From JBHEPS01 sp046261635 (GTDB taxonomy: Bacteria > Acidobacteriota > Thermoanaerobaculia > Gp7-AA8), in contig JBHEOL010000258.1 in the NCBI GenBank assembly GCA_046261635.1, positions 1 through 14,181 of the forward strand: 14,181 nt of DNA, read 5' to 3'. Below the pieces are notes generated by a model. The model was given only the letters and a program-made list of their open reading frames with translations, did not search any database and had not been told where the DNA came from. Shown one piece after another: positions 7,477 through 13,959 of the stretch. A program made the position numbers and the translations under genes. The first letter of the stretch is position 1; the number at the start of each line of letters is the position of its first letter.

Positions 7477-7791
7477 TCACTCCCCGAGGTGCGGCTCGAG
7501 CTTCTTGCGGAATTCCTTCTCGGAGACGGCGCCGACGATCCGCTCCACCTGCTGCCCCTGCCGGAAGACCAGGAAGGTCGGAACGCTCATCACGCCGTTG
7601 CGGGCGGCCAGCGAGGGATCCTGGTCGATGTCGACCGTATAGACGCTCAACTTTCCGTCGAACTCGTTCGCCAGCTTCTCCACCAGCGGCATCATCGTCT
7701 TACACGGGCCGCACCACTCGGCGCTGAAATCGACAAGCACGGCTCCGTTCGAAACGGCCCCGTCGAAATCCTGTTCTCCGATCTGCTTCAT
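7477..7791 (-). CDS. trxA: Thioredoxin
   Basis: This 104-residue protein has the full thioredoxin fold. The active site is FSAEWCGPCKTMMP (WCGPC), the buried aspartate precedes it in LVDFSAEW, and the cis-proline loop is SVPTFLVF. No signal peptide is present, so it is cytoplasmic and should reduce protein disulfides using thioredoxin reductase, which is not encoded here. The ATG at 7791 is preferred, with AAAGGAT about 9 bases upstream; an adjacent TTG at 7794 would add one residue. It is the first gene of the minus-strand operon and lies 3 bases from moxR, so it is probably co-transcribed with the Bat genes. Thioredoxin is not a standard Bat component, and its position suggests a redox link or simply a housekeeping gene sharing a promoter. 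Confidence 0.96.
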   Translation of the reverse strand: MKQIGEQDFDGAVSNGAVLVDFSAEWCGPCKTMMPLVEKLANEFDGKLSVYTVDIDQDPSLAARNGVMSVPTFLVFRQGQQVERIVGAVSEKEFRKKLEPHLGE

Positions 7792-7867
7792 CAATTGGGT
7801 ATCCTTTCCCTGCGAGTTCGGGTGATCGTGGAAGTGGTAATCCTTTTGCGTCCCCGGTTAATTTCTC
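7792..7867. promoter_or_regulatory. Divergent intergenic region between trxA and rsmA
   Basis: These 76 bases must carry the promoters of both the trx-moxR-bat operon (minus) and rsmA (plus), unless transcripts enter from elsewhere. AAAGGAT at 7801-7807 on the minus strand is a convincing ribosome site for trxA. No such site precedes the rsmA ATG, whose upstream sequence is GGTTAATTTCTC, so rsmA could be leaderless or weakly initiated. I do not see a confident -35/-10 pair on either strand. Confidence 0.35.
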
Positions 7868-8668
7868 ATGGCTCATCGACCTCAAAAGAAGTGGGGACAG
7901 AATTTTCTCCGCAACCGCGGCGCCGTGGAGCAGATCGTTGCGGCGCTCGAGGCCCCTCCCGCGGCGCTGGTGCTCGAGATCGGCCCGGGAAAGGGCGCCC
8001 TGACCGAAATTCTCGCCGGGATGCCCGTCGAGGTCCGCGCCTGGGAGATCGATCCCGCCCTCGCCGCCGCGCTGTCAGAGAAGTTCGCGGACACTCCGGT
8101 CGAGATCGTCGAGGCCGATGCGACCGAAGCCGAGCTCCCCGATCGCCCGTTCTGGGCCGTCGGGAACCTCCCGTACAACGTCGCTACCCCGATCGTCCGC
8201 CGCGTGATCGCCTCCCCGCACTGGCGCCGGGCCGTCTTCATGTTCCAGAAGGAAGTCGGCGACAAGCTGACCGCGTCGCCCGGAGATCCCGATTACGGCT
8301 TCCTCACGCTCGTGGTCGGGCTGAGGGCCGAGGTGAAGAGGCTGATCCAGCTCTCGCCGGGATCGTTCTTCCCGCGGCCGAAGGTGCACAGCACGGTCGT
8401 CCGGCTCGATCCGATCCAGAGGGACCTTCGCTCGTCGATCCCGGAGGTCGAGAGCCTCGTCTCCGTCTCCTTCCGCATGAGGCGAAAGACGCTGCTCAAC
8501 AACCTGATCGGATATCGGGAGATGACGAGGGAAGAGGCGACGGAAGCGATCGAAGCGGCCGGCCTGGATCCGCGTCAGAGGGCCGAGACGATCCATCTCG
8601 ACGAGTTCGACGGGCTCGCCGCCATCATCGCCCGACGATCCGGCCCCGCGACGAGCCAGCCGGCTTGA
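7868..8668 (+). CDS. rsmA: 16S rRNA dimethyladenosine transferase (KsgA/RsmA)
   Basis: This 266-residue enzyme uses S-adenosylmethionine to dimethylate the two adjacent adenosines of the 3'-terminal hairpin of 16S rRNA late in small-subunit assembly. Motifs seen are the N-terminal KKWGQNFL (residues 7-14), SAM motif I LEIGPGKGALTE (about 36-47), the acidic WEIDPAL at the end of strand 2, EADATE, catalytic motif IV NLPYNVATPI (about 99-108) and the FFPRPKVHSTVV segment. Length is typical and no key residue is missing. The ATG at 7868 matches the usual start just before the conserved RPKKxxGQNFL block. The gene diverges from trxA and its 3' end overlaps the convergent metalloprotease gene by 44 bases. 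Confidence 0.97.
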   Translation: MAHRPQKKWGQNFLRNRGAVEQIVAALEAPPAALVLEIGPGKGALTEILAGMPVEVRAWEIDPALAAALSEKFADTPVEIVEADATEAELPDRPFWAVGNLPYNVATPIVRRVIASPHWRRAVFMFQKEVGDKLTASPGDPDYGFLTLVVGLRAEVKRLIQLSPGSFFPRPKVHSTVVRLDPIQRDLRSSIPEVESLVSVSFRMRRKTLLNNLIGYREMTREEATEAIEAAGLDPRQRAETIHLDEFDGLAAIIARRSGPATSQPA

Positions 8669-9890
8669 CCACGCGGATCGCGCCCGTGAGCGCGGCCTGG
8701 ACCCCGCCGTTCCTCGCCACGATCACGACCGAGCCCGGTGTCGCGTCCTTGTCGACTCGGAAGGTCGCCCAGAGATAGTTCGGGCCGAAGCGGAAGTCGC
8801 CCGTCCGATGGAAGCCGGGATTCAGCACCTCGAACTCGGTCAGGCCGCCGACGATGCCGTCGCCCCCGACCGCGATCCCAATCTCACGCCCCGCGGTGAT
8901 CGATGCCACCGTGGAGCCGAGGCGGATCTCGGTCGAGTTCGGAGCGAAGGCTCCGATCCAGCGCGGATTCAAATCGTCGGGGATATCGCTCACGCGGATC
9001 TCGACCCCGTTGATCTGGCTCCCCGCATGAACCCGCATCGGTGCGGAGAACTCGGTGCGGAAGCTGCTGATGGCTCGCTCCCGCCAGACCCCGGCGAGAT
9101 TCTTCTGCTCGACCGGTCCGTCGAGAGGCTCGGCGTACAGCCGGTATTCTCCCGCCGGAATCCCCTCGAGAGCGAAAATGCCTCCCTCGCCGCTGAGCGT
9201 GCTCGCGATCGGCGCCCCATGCACGTCGACCGCAACGACCTGCGCCCCGAAGACGCCGCCGCCCGGAAGGCGAACCTCACCGCGGATCGCGCCCGCTCCC
9301 TGCTTGCCGGGATTGCCTGGATAAAGCGCCGTCAGGGCCACCACGTCGTCGCTGTCCAGCCCCCCCAGATCCTCGGGGCCGACCCACGGATACATCACGG
9401 ACGAGACCACTCCCGAGTGATCGAACCCGAGCAGGTGTCCGATCTCATGCTGAACCATCGTCCGCAGTCCCACGCTTTCCCGCACCGTGGCGGGGTCGAT
9501 CTGAATGTCGACTTCCAGGAGCTCGCCCGTCTTCTCGTCGAACCAGGTCGTGGTGAAGGCCAACATCCCGCTCGACTCGAACATCTTGTCGGCGATGGTG
9601 ACGAGATTCACCCCGTCGCGGCCCGCGGAAGCGTCGGTCATCCCGGCGCTCGTGAAGGAGACGCCGCCACCCTCGACGTTCTCCCAGACGTCGAACGCGC
9701 TTCGGATCAGAGCCTCCCCGAGGGGAAGCCCCTGGGCGGCGCGGTTCCCGACCGCGATCGGAATGGGAAATGACGCCTGAGACCACGCGAGCGCGGTCGG
9801 GCCATTCTGGAGCTCATACGTGAGCCGGACGGATGAAAAGCCGCTCGCCGGGACGAGAAGAAGGAGAACCGCGGGGATGAGTGTGCGCAT
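8625..9890 (-). CDS. Secreted matrixin-like zinc metalloprotease
   Basis: This 421-residue exported protein has a signal peptide at residues 1-18 (MRTLIPAVLLLLVPASGF). A catalytic region follows with VQHEIGHLLGFDH (H148, E149, H152, H158), the extended HExxHxxGxxH zinc site of metzincins, and a Met-turn in SSVMYP (M166). The preceding EVDIQID strand is normal for matrixins. LGGLDSDDVVALTALYPG after the site matches the end of peptidase M10 catalytic domains. A carboxypeptidase-regulatory or prealbumin-like beta domain lies at about 199-262 (RGEVRLPGGGVFGAQVVAVD), then a further beta-rich C-terminal part with no recognised domain. No cysteine-switch propeptide is evident, so it may be made without a classical propeptide. 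ATG 9890 is chosen because it begins the signal peptide; no ribosome site is obvious. It probably acts outside the cytoplasmic membrane on unknown proteins. Confidence 0.9.
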   Translation of the reverse strand: MRTLIPAVLLLLVPASGFSSVRLTYELQNGPTALAWSQASFPIPIAVGNRAAQGLPLGEALIRSAFDVWENVEGGGVSFTSAGMTDASAGRDGVNLVTIADKMFESSGMLAFTTTWFDEKTGELLEVDIQIDPATVRESVGLRTMVQHEIGHLLGFDHSGVVSSVMYPWVGPEDLGGLDSDDVVALTALYPGNPGKQGAGAIRGEVRLPGGGVFGAQVVAVDVHGAPIASTLSGEGGIFALEGIPAGEYRLYAEPLDGPVEQKNLAGVWRERAISSFRTEFSAPMRVHAGSQINGVEIRVSDIPDDLNPRWIGAFAPNSTEIRLGSTVASITAGREIGIAVGGDGIVGGLTEFEVLNPGFHRTGDFRFGPNYLWATFRVDKDATPGSVVIVARNGGVQAALTGAIRVVKPAGSSRGRIVGR

Positions 9891-9939
9891 AGGGGCCGTC
9901 TGGAAGACAGTTATTAGCAAACGAGGAGCCAGAAAGAAA

Positions 9940-10045
9940 GGGACGAGGGGCGAGGGGCGCCCTGGAGCGCGGGGCTGGGGGAACACGGCCACCAGCTGGG
10001 CTTGCTGTTGCTTCCCTCGCCCCTCGTCCCTCGCCCCTCGCCCCT
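9940..10045. repeat. Inverted G/C-rich heptanucleotide arrays
   Basis: A CGAGGGG-type array at 9940-9957 is matched by its reverse complement at 10014-10030 (17 bp exact: GGGACGAGGGGCGAGGG). The right arm continues to 10044 with further CCCCTCG units of period 7. The arms are separated by about 57 bases. The minus strand of the right arm contains five runs of three or four G with loops of three or four bases, a strong quadruplex-type pattern. It begins about 10 bases beyond the ridA stop and would be in ridA's 3' transcript, upstream of the protease gene. Confidence 0.85.
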
Positions 10046-10053
10046 GTTTCTCC

Positions 10054-10428
10054 TCACACTACGGCTACGAGATCGATCTCCACCGGGACGCCTTTCGGGA
10101 GGTCGGCGACGGCGACGGTGCTGCGGGCGGGCTTGTGCCCGCCGAAATACTCGGCGTAGACGCCATTGAGGGTCTGGAAGTCGGACATGGACTTGAGGAA
10201 CACGGTCGCCTTGACGACGTTGGAAAAGCTCGCTCCACCGCTCTCGAGCACGGCCTTGAGGTTCTCGAAGACGCGCCGCGTCAGGGTCTCGAAGTCCCCC
10301 TCGACGAGCTCGTTGGTGGCCGGGTCGAGGGGAATCTGCCCCGATGTGTAGATGACGTTGCCGCTGCGAACGGCCTGGGAGTAGGGACCGATGGCGCCAG
10401 GAGCCTTATCGGTAGCGAGAAACTGCAT
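10054..10428 (-). CDS. ridA: RidA/YjgF family reactive imine deaminase
   Basis: This 124-residue protein hydrolyses reactive enamine/imine intermediates such as 2-aminoacrylate released by PLP enzymes, sparing their targets from damage. Family marks are PGAIGPYSQAVRSGNVIYTSGQ (residues 10-31), GGASFSNVVKATVFL and the C-terminal block PARSTVAVADLPKGVPVEID. The last contains the substrate-binding arginine (R102) that separates active RidA-type members from arginine-less relatives, plus the VPVEID strand. ATG 10428 is supported by GGAGG at 10434-10438 on the minus strand. A longer in-frame extension upstream has no family similarity. It is monocistronic as far as visible, divergent from the TPR gene, and followed by the heptamer array. 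Confidence 0.95.
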   Translation of the reverse strand: MQFLATDKAPGAIGPYSQAVRSGNVIYTSGQIPLDPATNELVEGDFETLTRRVFENLKAVLESGGASFSNVVKATVFLKSMSDFQTLNGVYAEYFGGHKPARSTVAVADLPKGVPVEIDLVAVV

Positions 10429-10484
10429 ATCAACCTCCAGCAAACAAGGATGTTCCCGCCTCAATGCGCGGTCGTGCTTTCCGT

Positions 10485-10490
10485 TATAAT
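10485..10490 (+). promoter_or_regulatory. Possible -10 box for the TPR-RDD operon
   Basis: A perfect TATAAT lies in an otherwise GC-rich 203-base divergent region between ridA and the TPR gene. No good -35 is visible at the expected distance (CAATGC region). If used, the leader to the TTG start would be about 135 bases and would include two short GC hairpins: GGGCT-CGC-AGCCC at 10530-10542, and CCTCCC pairing with GGGAGG at 10541-10558. The overlapping TTATAA is palindromic and could instead serve ridA. Confidence 0.35.
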
Positions 10491-10618
10491 TCACCCCAGT
10501 CCGCAATTCCATCAGAGAGTGATCGCGATGGGCTCGCAGCCCTCCCCCCCCCGGGAGGACACTGGCGGAGGGGATCGGGAACACGTTCCTCTTCGCGTGC
10601 TGCGGTGAGTTGGCGGTC

Positions 10619-10624
10619 AAGGAG
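10619..10624 (+). promoter_or_regulatory. Ribosome binding site deciding a TTG start
   Basis: AAGGAG ends 7 bases before the TTG at 10632. This near-ideal site fixes the start of the TPR protein there, because the more upstream in-frame ATG at 10464 lies before the likely promoter and encodes Arg/Ser-rich sequence unlike the rest of the protein. Confidence 0.8.
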
Positions 10625-10631
10625 CCAGAGC

Positions 10632-12905
10632 TTGAGTGACTACCCAGGCAATCCTGCTCTTCCCGGCGAGGTGAAGCAGCGGGTTCTTTCCACGTTCCGG
10701 CAAACTCTTGGTCTCTACGACCAGGGGCTGCTCGATGACGTCGTGGTCGGATCGGAGTTCATCCTGAAAATGGACCCCATGTTCGATCCGGCGAAAAAGC
10801 TCATGGAGAAGGCGCGCAACCCGGCGGCGAAGGTCGACCTGGCGGCGCTCGCTGCGATCACGGGAGCAGGGAGAGAGCCCGGCGTGCCGAACGAGCCGGA
10901 CGAAGCGGCCGTGATCGAGCAGGCGCGCGAGGCGATGGCCTCGCGGGACTGGTCGCGGGCGGCAGATCTCGCCTCGGGCATCCTTCGGCGGGACATGACT
11001 CATGGCCAGGCGCAGCAGATCGCCGAAGAGGCGCGCGAACGGATCGAAGCCGACCCGTTCGTTCAGCAGTTTGCGTCCAAGGCGCGGCAGCAGCTCGGAA
11101 GGGGCGACTCGGCCGGGGCCCGTGCCACGATGGAAAAGGCCCGGTCGCTCGACGCGGATCATCCGCTCGTGGCGGAGGTCGAAGGGGAAGTTGCCCGGGC
11201 GGCGGGGACGCCGTCGTTCGATCCCGTCTCCGCATTCGGAGCCGCGGAAGAAGCGCCCGCCAAGGCGTACGACTTCGGCACGTTCACTCCCGAGAGCCCG
11301 GCAGCACCGAAGCAGGACGAGCCGGCGACAGACGACTTCTCCTCATCCGACTCCTCGTTCGTGGTCGATGGCGATTCGGCCGGCTCGGGCAGCTCTTCGA
11401 GCGCCCCCGCCAGTGATTTCGGTTTCACCTTCGAGGAGGATCAGGCCGAGGGGCCCGAGATCACCATCGGAAAGACCTCTCCCGGCCTCGGTGGCTCGGT
11501 GCAGGAGGCGGCCGAAGCGTCGAGCAGCGATACGTTCGATTTCTCCACCGCGGCGGTCGACATCTCGAGCAACGACCAGAGGAAGATCGACAGCTACCTC
11601 GCTCAGGGCGACGAGGCCTACGCCGCCGAGGATTATCAGAAAGCGATCGATCTCTGGTCGAGGATCTTCCTGATCGACGTCACCAACGATCAGGCGTCCG
11701 AGAAGATCGAGAAAGCGCGCACGAAGAAGATCGAGATCGACCGCCAAGTCGACGATCTCGCCGGTGAAGCCGTCATCGCTCTCGAGAAAAAGGACACGGC
11801 GAAAGCCCGTGATCTCTATGCGCGGATCCTGGCGATCGACCCGGGCAATGCCAGCGCGCGCGAGCAGCTCGACACGATCGGCGCATCTCCTGCTGCGCCT
11901 GCAGCAGCGGCCGCGCCGGGAGAAAGCGCCCCGGCGGCCCCGGCGACACCGGCGACACCCGCGCCGCCCGCGGCCCCGAAGGCCCAGCCTCATCCCTTCG
12001 ACGACAACTTCTTCCTCGACGAGCCGGCGGGACAGGACGCGGACATCCTCACCTCTCCGGGCGCCGACGCCGATTTTCCGGACGATGAGGAAGACGCAGC
12101 TCCGGCCCGAAAGACGACCAGGCCGCGGCCGGCCACCGCGCCGCCGCGCTCGCGCGCAATGCTGTTCGCGATCGTCGGACTCGTCGCTCTTCTCGGGGTG
12201 GGCTTCGGCGTCTGGAAGGTGTTTCTCTCGAGCGACGAGCCGGCCGTCACCGCCGGCTCCAACGCGCTCACCACGGCCGCGCGCCTGGCCGAGGCCGGCC
12301 AGCTCGATCAGGCGATCTCCACGCTCCTGGCCATCCCGGCGGGGCATCCCGATCACGACGAGGCTCTCGCCATGGTCGCCGAGCTCCGCGCCCTCAAGGC
12401 GCAGAACAGCGGGATGATCGGCGGCAGACCGGCCACCGAGGTGTTCAACGAAAGTCTCGAGCGCGCCAACGCCGCATTCGCAGCACACGATTACGTCGCG
12501 GCGAAGGCTGCCCTCGAGCAGGCGGCCGCGATCCAGCCGCTGCCTCCCGACGCGAAACAGCTCTACGACCGGGTGAACGTGCAGGCTGCACAGTTCGAGA
12601 ACGCCCTCAACCTGTTCCGCAGCGGCGACTATCCCGCTGCGATCGCGGCCTCGGAAGCGATCCTCCAGCAGAATCAGGAGAACGCCAACGCCCGCGACCT
12701 CATCTCCCGGGCGCGGTTCGACATGGGCGTCCAGGCGCTCCAGGAGGAACGGCTCCAGGACGCGATCGTCCAGTTCGACGCGCTGCTCGCAGCGAATCCC
12801 GATGACGAGCTCGCGCGCCGTGCCCGGGAGCTCGCGATCCGCTACGACGGCACGAACAAGGACCTCCTCTACCGGATCTTCGTGAAGTATCTCCCGCTGC
12901 GCTGA
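10632..12905 (+). CDS. Large TPR-repeat membrane protein
   Basis: This 757-residue protein, initiated at TTG, has no signal peptide. The N-terminal 195 residues are helical and TPR-like (DWSRAADLASGIL; GDSAGARATMEKARSLDADHP). Residues 196-312 are Ser/Asp/Ala-rich and low in complexity, with repeated short aromatic/acidic motifs (YDFGTF at 213, DFGFTF at 262, DTFDFS at 300). Two canonical TPRs follow at about 318-355 (GDEAYAAEDYQKAIDLWSRI) and 381-417. A Pro/Ala linker and an acidic FDDNFFLDEP stretch precede a single transmembrane helix at 510-531 flanked by Arg on the N side. The last 226 residues hold further TPRs (FENALNLFRSGDYPAAIAAS; MGVQALQEERLQDAIVQFD). By the positive-inside rule the N-terminal part is cytoplasmic and the C-terminal TPRs face outward, so it could link partners across the membrane. 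No partner or family name is recognised. The stop overlaps the RDD gene start. Confidence 0.88.
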   Translation: MSDYPGNPALPGEVKQRVLSTFRQTLGLYDQGLLDDVVVGSEFILKMDPMFDPAKKLMEKARNPAAKVDLAALAAITGAGREPGVPNEPDEAAVIEQAREAMASRDWSRAADLASGILRRDMTHGQAQQIAEEARERIEADPFVQQFASKARQQLGRGDSAGARATMEKARSLDADHPLVAEVEGEVARAAGTPSFDPVSAFGAAEEAPAKAYDFGTFTPESPAAPKQDEPATDDFSSSDSSFVVDGDSAGSGSSSSAPASDFGFTFEEDQAEGPEITIGKTSPGLGGSVQEAAEASSSDTFDFSTAAVDISSNDQRKIDSYLAQGDEAYAAEDYQKAIDLWSRIFLIDVTNDQASEKIEKARTKKIEIDRQVDDLAGEAVIALEKKDTAKARDLYARILAIDPGNASAREQLDTIGASPAAPAAAAAPGESAPAAPATPATPAPPAAPKAQPHPFDDNFFLDEPAGQDADILTSPGADADFPDDEEDAAPARKTTRPRPATAPPRSRAMLFAIVGLVALLGVGFGVWKVFLSSDEPAVTAGSNALTTAARLAEAGQLDQAISTLLAIPAGHPDHDEALAMVAELRALKAQNSGMIGGRPATEVFNESLERANAAFAAHDYVAAKAALEQAAAIQPLPPDAKQLYDRVNVQAAQFENALNLFRSGDYPAAIAASEAILQQNQENANARDLISRARFDMGVQALQEERLQDAIVQFDALLAANPDDELARRARELAIRYDGTNKDLLYRIFVKYLPLR

Positions 12906-13462
12906 TGACCCGTTTCGACGAGATCGACCTGCTCCAGGAGCCGGCGCCCGACGCCAGACCGCCCTTCAGGCGCACCCCCGCACGGAAGGGGGGCGCCTCT
13001 CGTCTCCCGCGGGAGCCGGGCGAACCAGAGCCGGACTCGGCCCCCAGGAGCGCGCCGATCCTCAAGCGGATGCTCGCGTTCCTGACCGACCTCTCTCTTT
13101 TCGCCGCTCTCGCCCTCGCACTCTCCCCTCTCCTCTCGCAGCGCGCGACGCTCGCCGACACGCTCGCGCACGCATGGCCCGCCGTTCTCGGCCTCGCGGG
13201 ATTCCTGCTGCTTCTCTCGCTCTATTACTTCGCCGGATGCTGGACCATCTGGGGAAAAACCATCGGCGGCACCATCTTCGAGACCGCGATCATCGATTTC
13301 GACGGAGGGCCGATCGAGCTCGGCGCCGCCACGAAACGGTGGGCCTCGACTCTCCTTTCGCTCGCCATCGGAGGAGTGGGCTTCCTCCCCGCCCTCTTTC
13401 CCCCCGGACACCTCTCGCTGCCCGACCGGATGTCGGCGAGCCGGGTGGTCAGGGACGCGTGA
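12905..13462 (+). CDS. RDD-family membrane protein
   Basis: The protein has 185 residues. A disordered, charged N-terminus of about 50 residues precedes the RDD domain. Its first helix carries ILKRMLAFLTDLSLF (R55 and D62, the first Arg and Asp of the RDD pattern). A second helix at about 92-111 is followed by the conserved GKTIGGTIFE turn, and the C-terminal SLPDRMSASRVV supplies the last Asp (D174). A third hydrophobic helix lies at about 147-165. RDD proteins are small integral membrane proteins, some implicated in ion exchange or transport; the substrate here is unknown. The ATG shares one base with the TPR gene stop (TGATG), so the two genes are probably coupled and functionally linked. 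Confidence 0.9.
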   Translation: MTRFDEIDLLQEPAPDARPPFRRTPARKGGASRLPREPGEPEPDSAPRSAPILKRMLAFLTDLSLFAALALALSPLLSQRATLADTLAHAWPAVLGLAGFLLLLSLYYFAGCWTIWGKTIGGTIFETAIIDFDGGPIELGAATKRWASTLLSLAIGGVGFLPALFPPGHLSLPDRMSASRVVRDA

Positions 13463-13553
13463 AGGCAAGGCAGAAGGTCAGAAGGCAAAGCAGAAGGTCA
13501 GAAGGCAAGGCAGAAGGCAGAAGGCAGAAGGCAGAAGTAAAGGCGAAAGGCAA
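13461..13553 (+). repeat. Purine-rich GAAGGCA heptamer array
   Basis: Degenerate tandem copies of GAAGGCA, interspersed with AAGGCA and GAAGGTCA variants, start at the RDD stop codon. The cleanest part is a run of period-7 units at about 13510-13535. The whole stretch is A/G-rich on the plus strand. It is the left arm of a larger symmetric structure whose right arm is the pyrimidine-rich array at 13960-14168. Confidence 0.85.
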
Positions 13554-13563
13554 AGGCACCCTC

Positions 13564-13699
13564 GGCAGGATGTGCACCGCGGAGCGGTGCCAGATGGTAG
13601 CCGGGCGGTCGAGCGAAGCGAAGACCCCCGGTTGCGGCAAACCCCAAAAAAACGCCCCGCGCGCGAAGCGCGCGAGCACCCCGGCAGGGGTGCTGGAAT
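13564..13699 (+). repeat. REP-like multi-hairpin element (copy B)
   Basis: This copy has the same order of parts as copy A. The stem GCACCGC-GGA-GCGGTGC at 13574-13590 is identical to copy A. The tract GGTAGCCGGGCGGTCGAGCG with AAGCGAAGAC follows to about 13625. Then come CGCGCGC-GAA-GCGCGCG at 13658-13674 and AGCACCCC-GGCA-GGGGTGCT at 13675-13694. The last stem has A-T as its outer pair where copy A has G-C. It is about 100 bases downstream of the RDD gene. Confidence 0.8.
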
Positions 13700-13701
13700 T
13701 G

Positions 13702-13790
13702 GTTCCGCCCGTACGACGAACGTTCCGGAATCCGGGATGTGTCGCGTTCCGCCCGTGCGACGAACATCCCGAATTCCGGGATGGTTTGGG
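13702..13790 (+). repeat. Two 44-bp direct repeats with a palindromic core
   Basis: GTTCCGCCCGT(A/G)CGACGAAC begins at 13702 and again at 13746. Each unit then has a CCG-GAAT-CCGGGATG-like palindrome; in the second unit it is CATCCCG AATTC CGGGATG. Diverged versions of the same sequence follow copy A at about 471-515, so this tract probably belongs to the outer part of the REP-like element. Confidence 0.65.
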
Positions 13791-13810
13791 GTCCATCCGA
13801 TGCGTCGTTC

Positions 13811-13948
13811 CGGCACCCCTCCGGGGTGCGGCGGCGCGCTTCGCGCGCGCCCGGGGGGTGGGGGGGCGGGGGCAGTTTACCGGGGGTCTTCGCTTCGCTC
13901 GACCGCCCGGCTACCTTCTGGCACTCCTCCGGAGTGCGGTTCGCGCGC
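13811..13948 (-). repeat. REP-like multi-hairpin element, inverted (copy C)
   Basis: This copy is in reverse orientation to copy B. It shows GCACCCC-TCC-GGGGTGC at 13813-13829, GCGCGC-TTC-GCGCGC at 13834-13848, the shared tract CTTCGCTTCGCTCGACCGCC near 13889-13908, and GCACTCC-TCC-GGAGTGC at 13921-13937. Its outer stem differs from copies A and B at two positions on each arm with pairing kept. Its middle contains a very G-rich insertion in place of copy B's A-rich tract. It is similar to copy B but far from identical. Confidence 0.8.
13853..13886 (+). other. G-quadruplex-type tract
   Basis: Four plus-strand G runs of 6, 7, 5 and 5 bases (13853-13858, 13860-13866, 13868-13872, 13882-13886) are separated by loops of 1, 1 and 9 bases. 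It lies inside REP-like copy C. Confidence 0.65.
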
Positions 13949-13959
13949 AGAGAGACGGC

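Noticed and set aside
10429..10620. N-terminal extension of ridA and upstream extension of the TPR gene into the shared intergenic region
   Set aside because: Both extensions lack family similarity and run over the likely promoters; good ribosome sites support the shorter starts at 10428 and 10632.
10500..10620. A structured small RNA or riboswitch in the leader of the TPR gene
   Set aside because: Two short GC hairpins are present, but I see no conserved core of SRP RNA, 6S RNA or a known riboswitch class.
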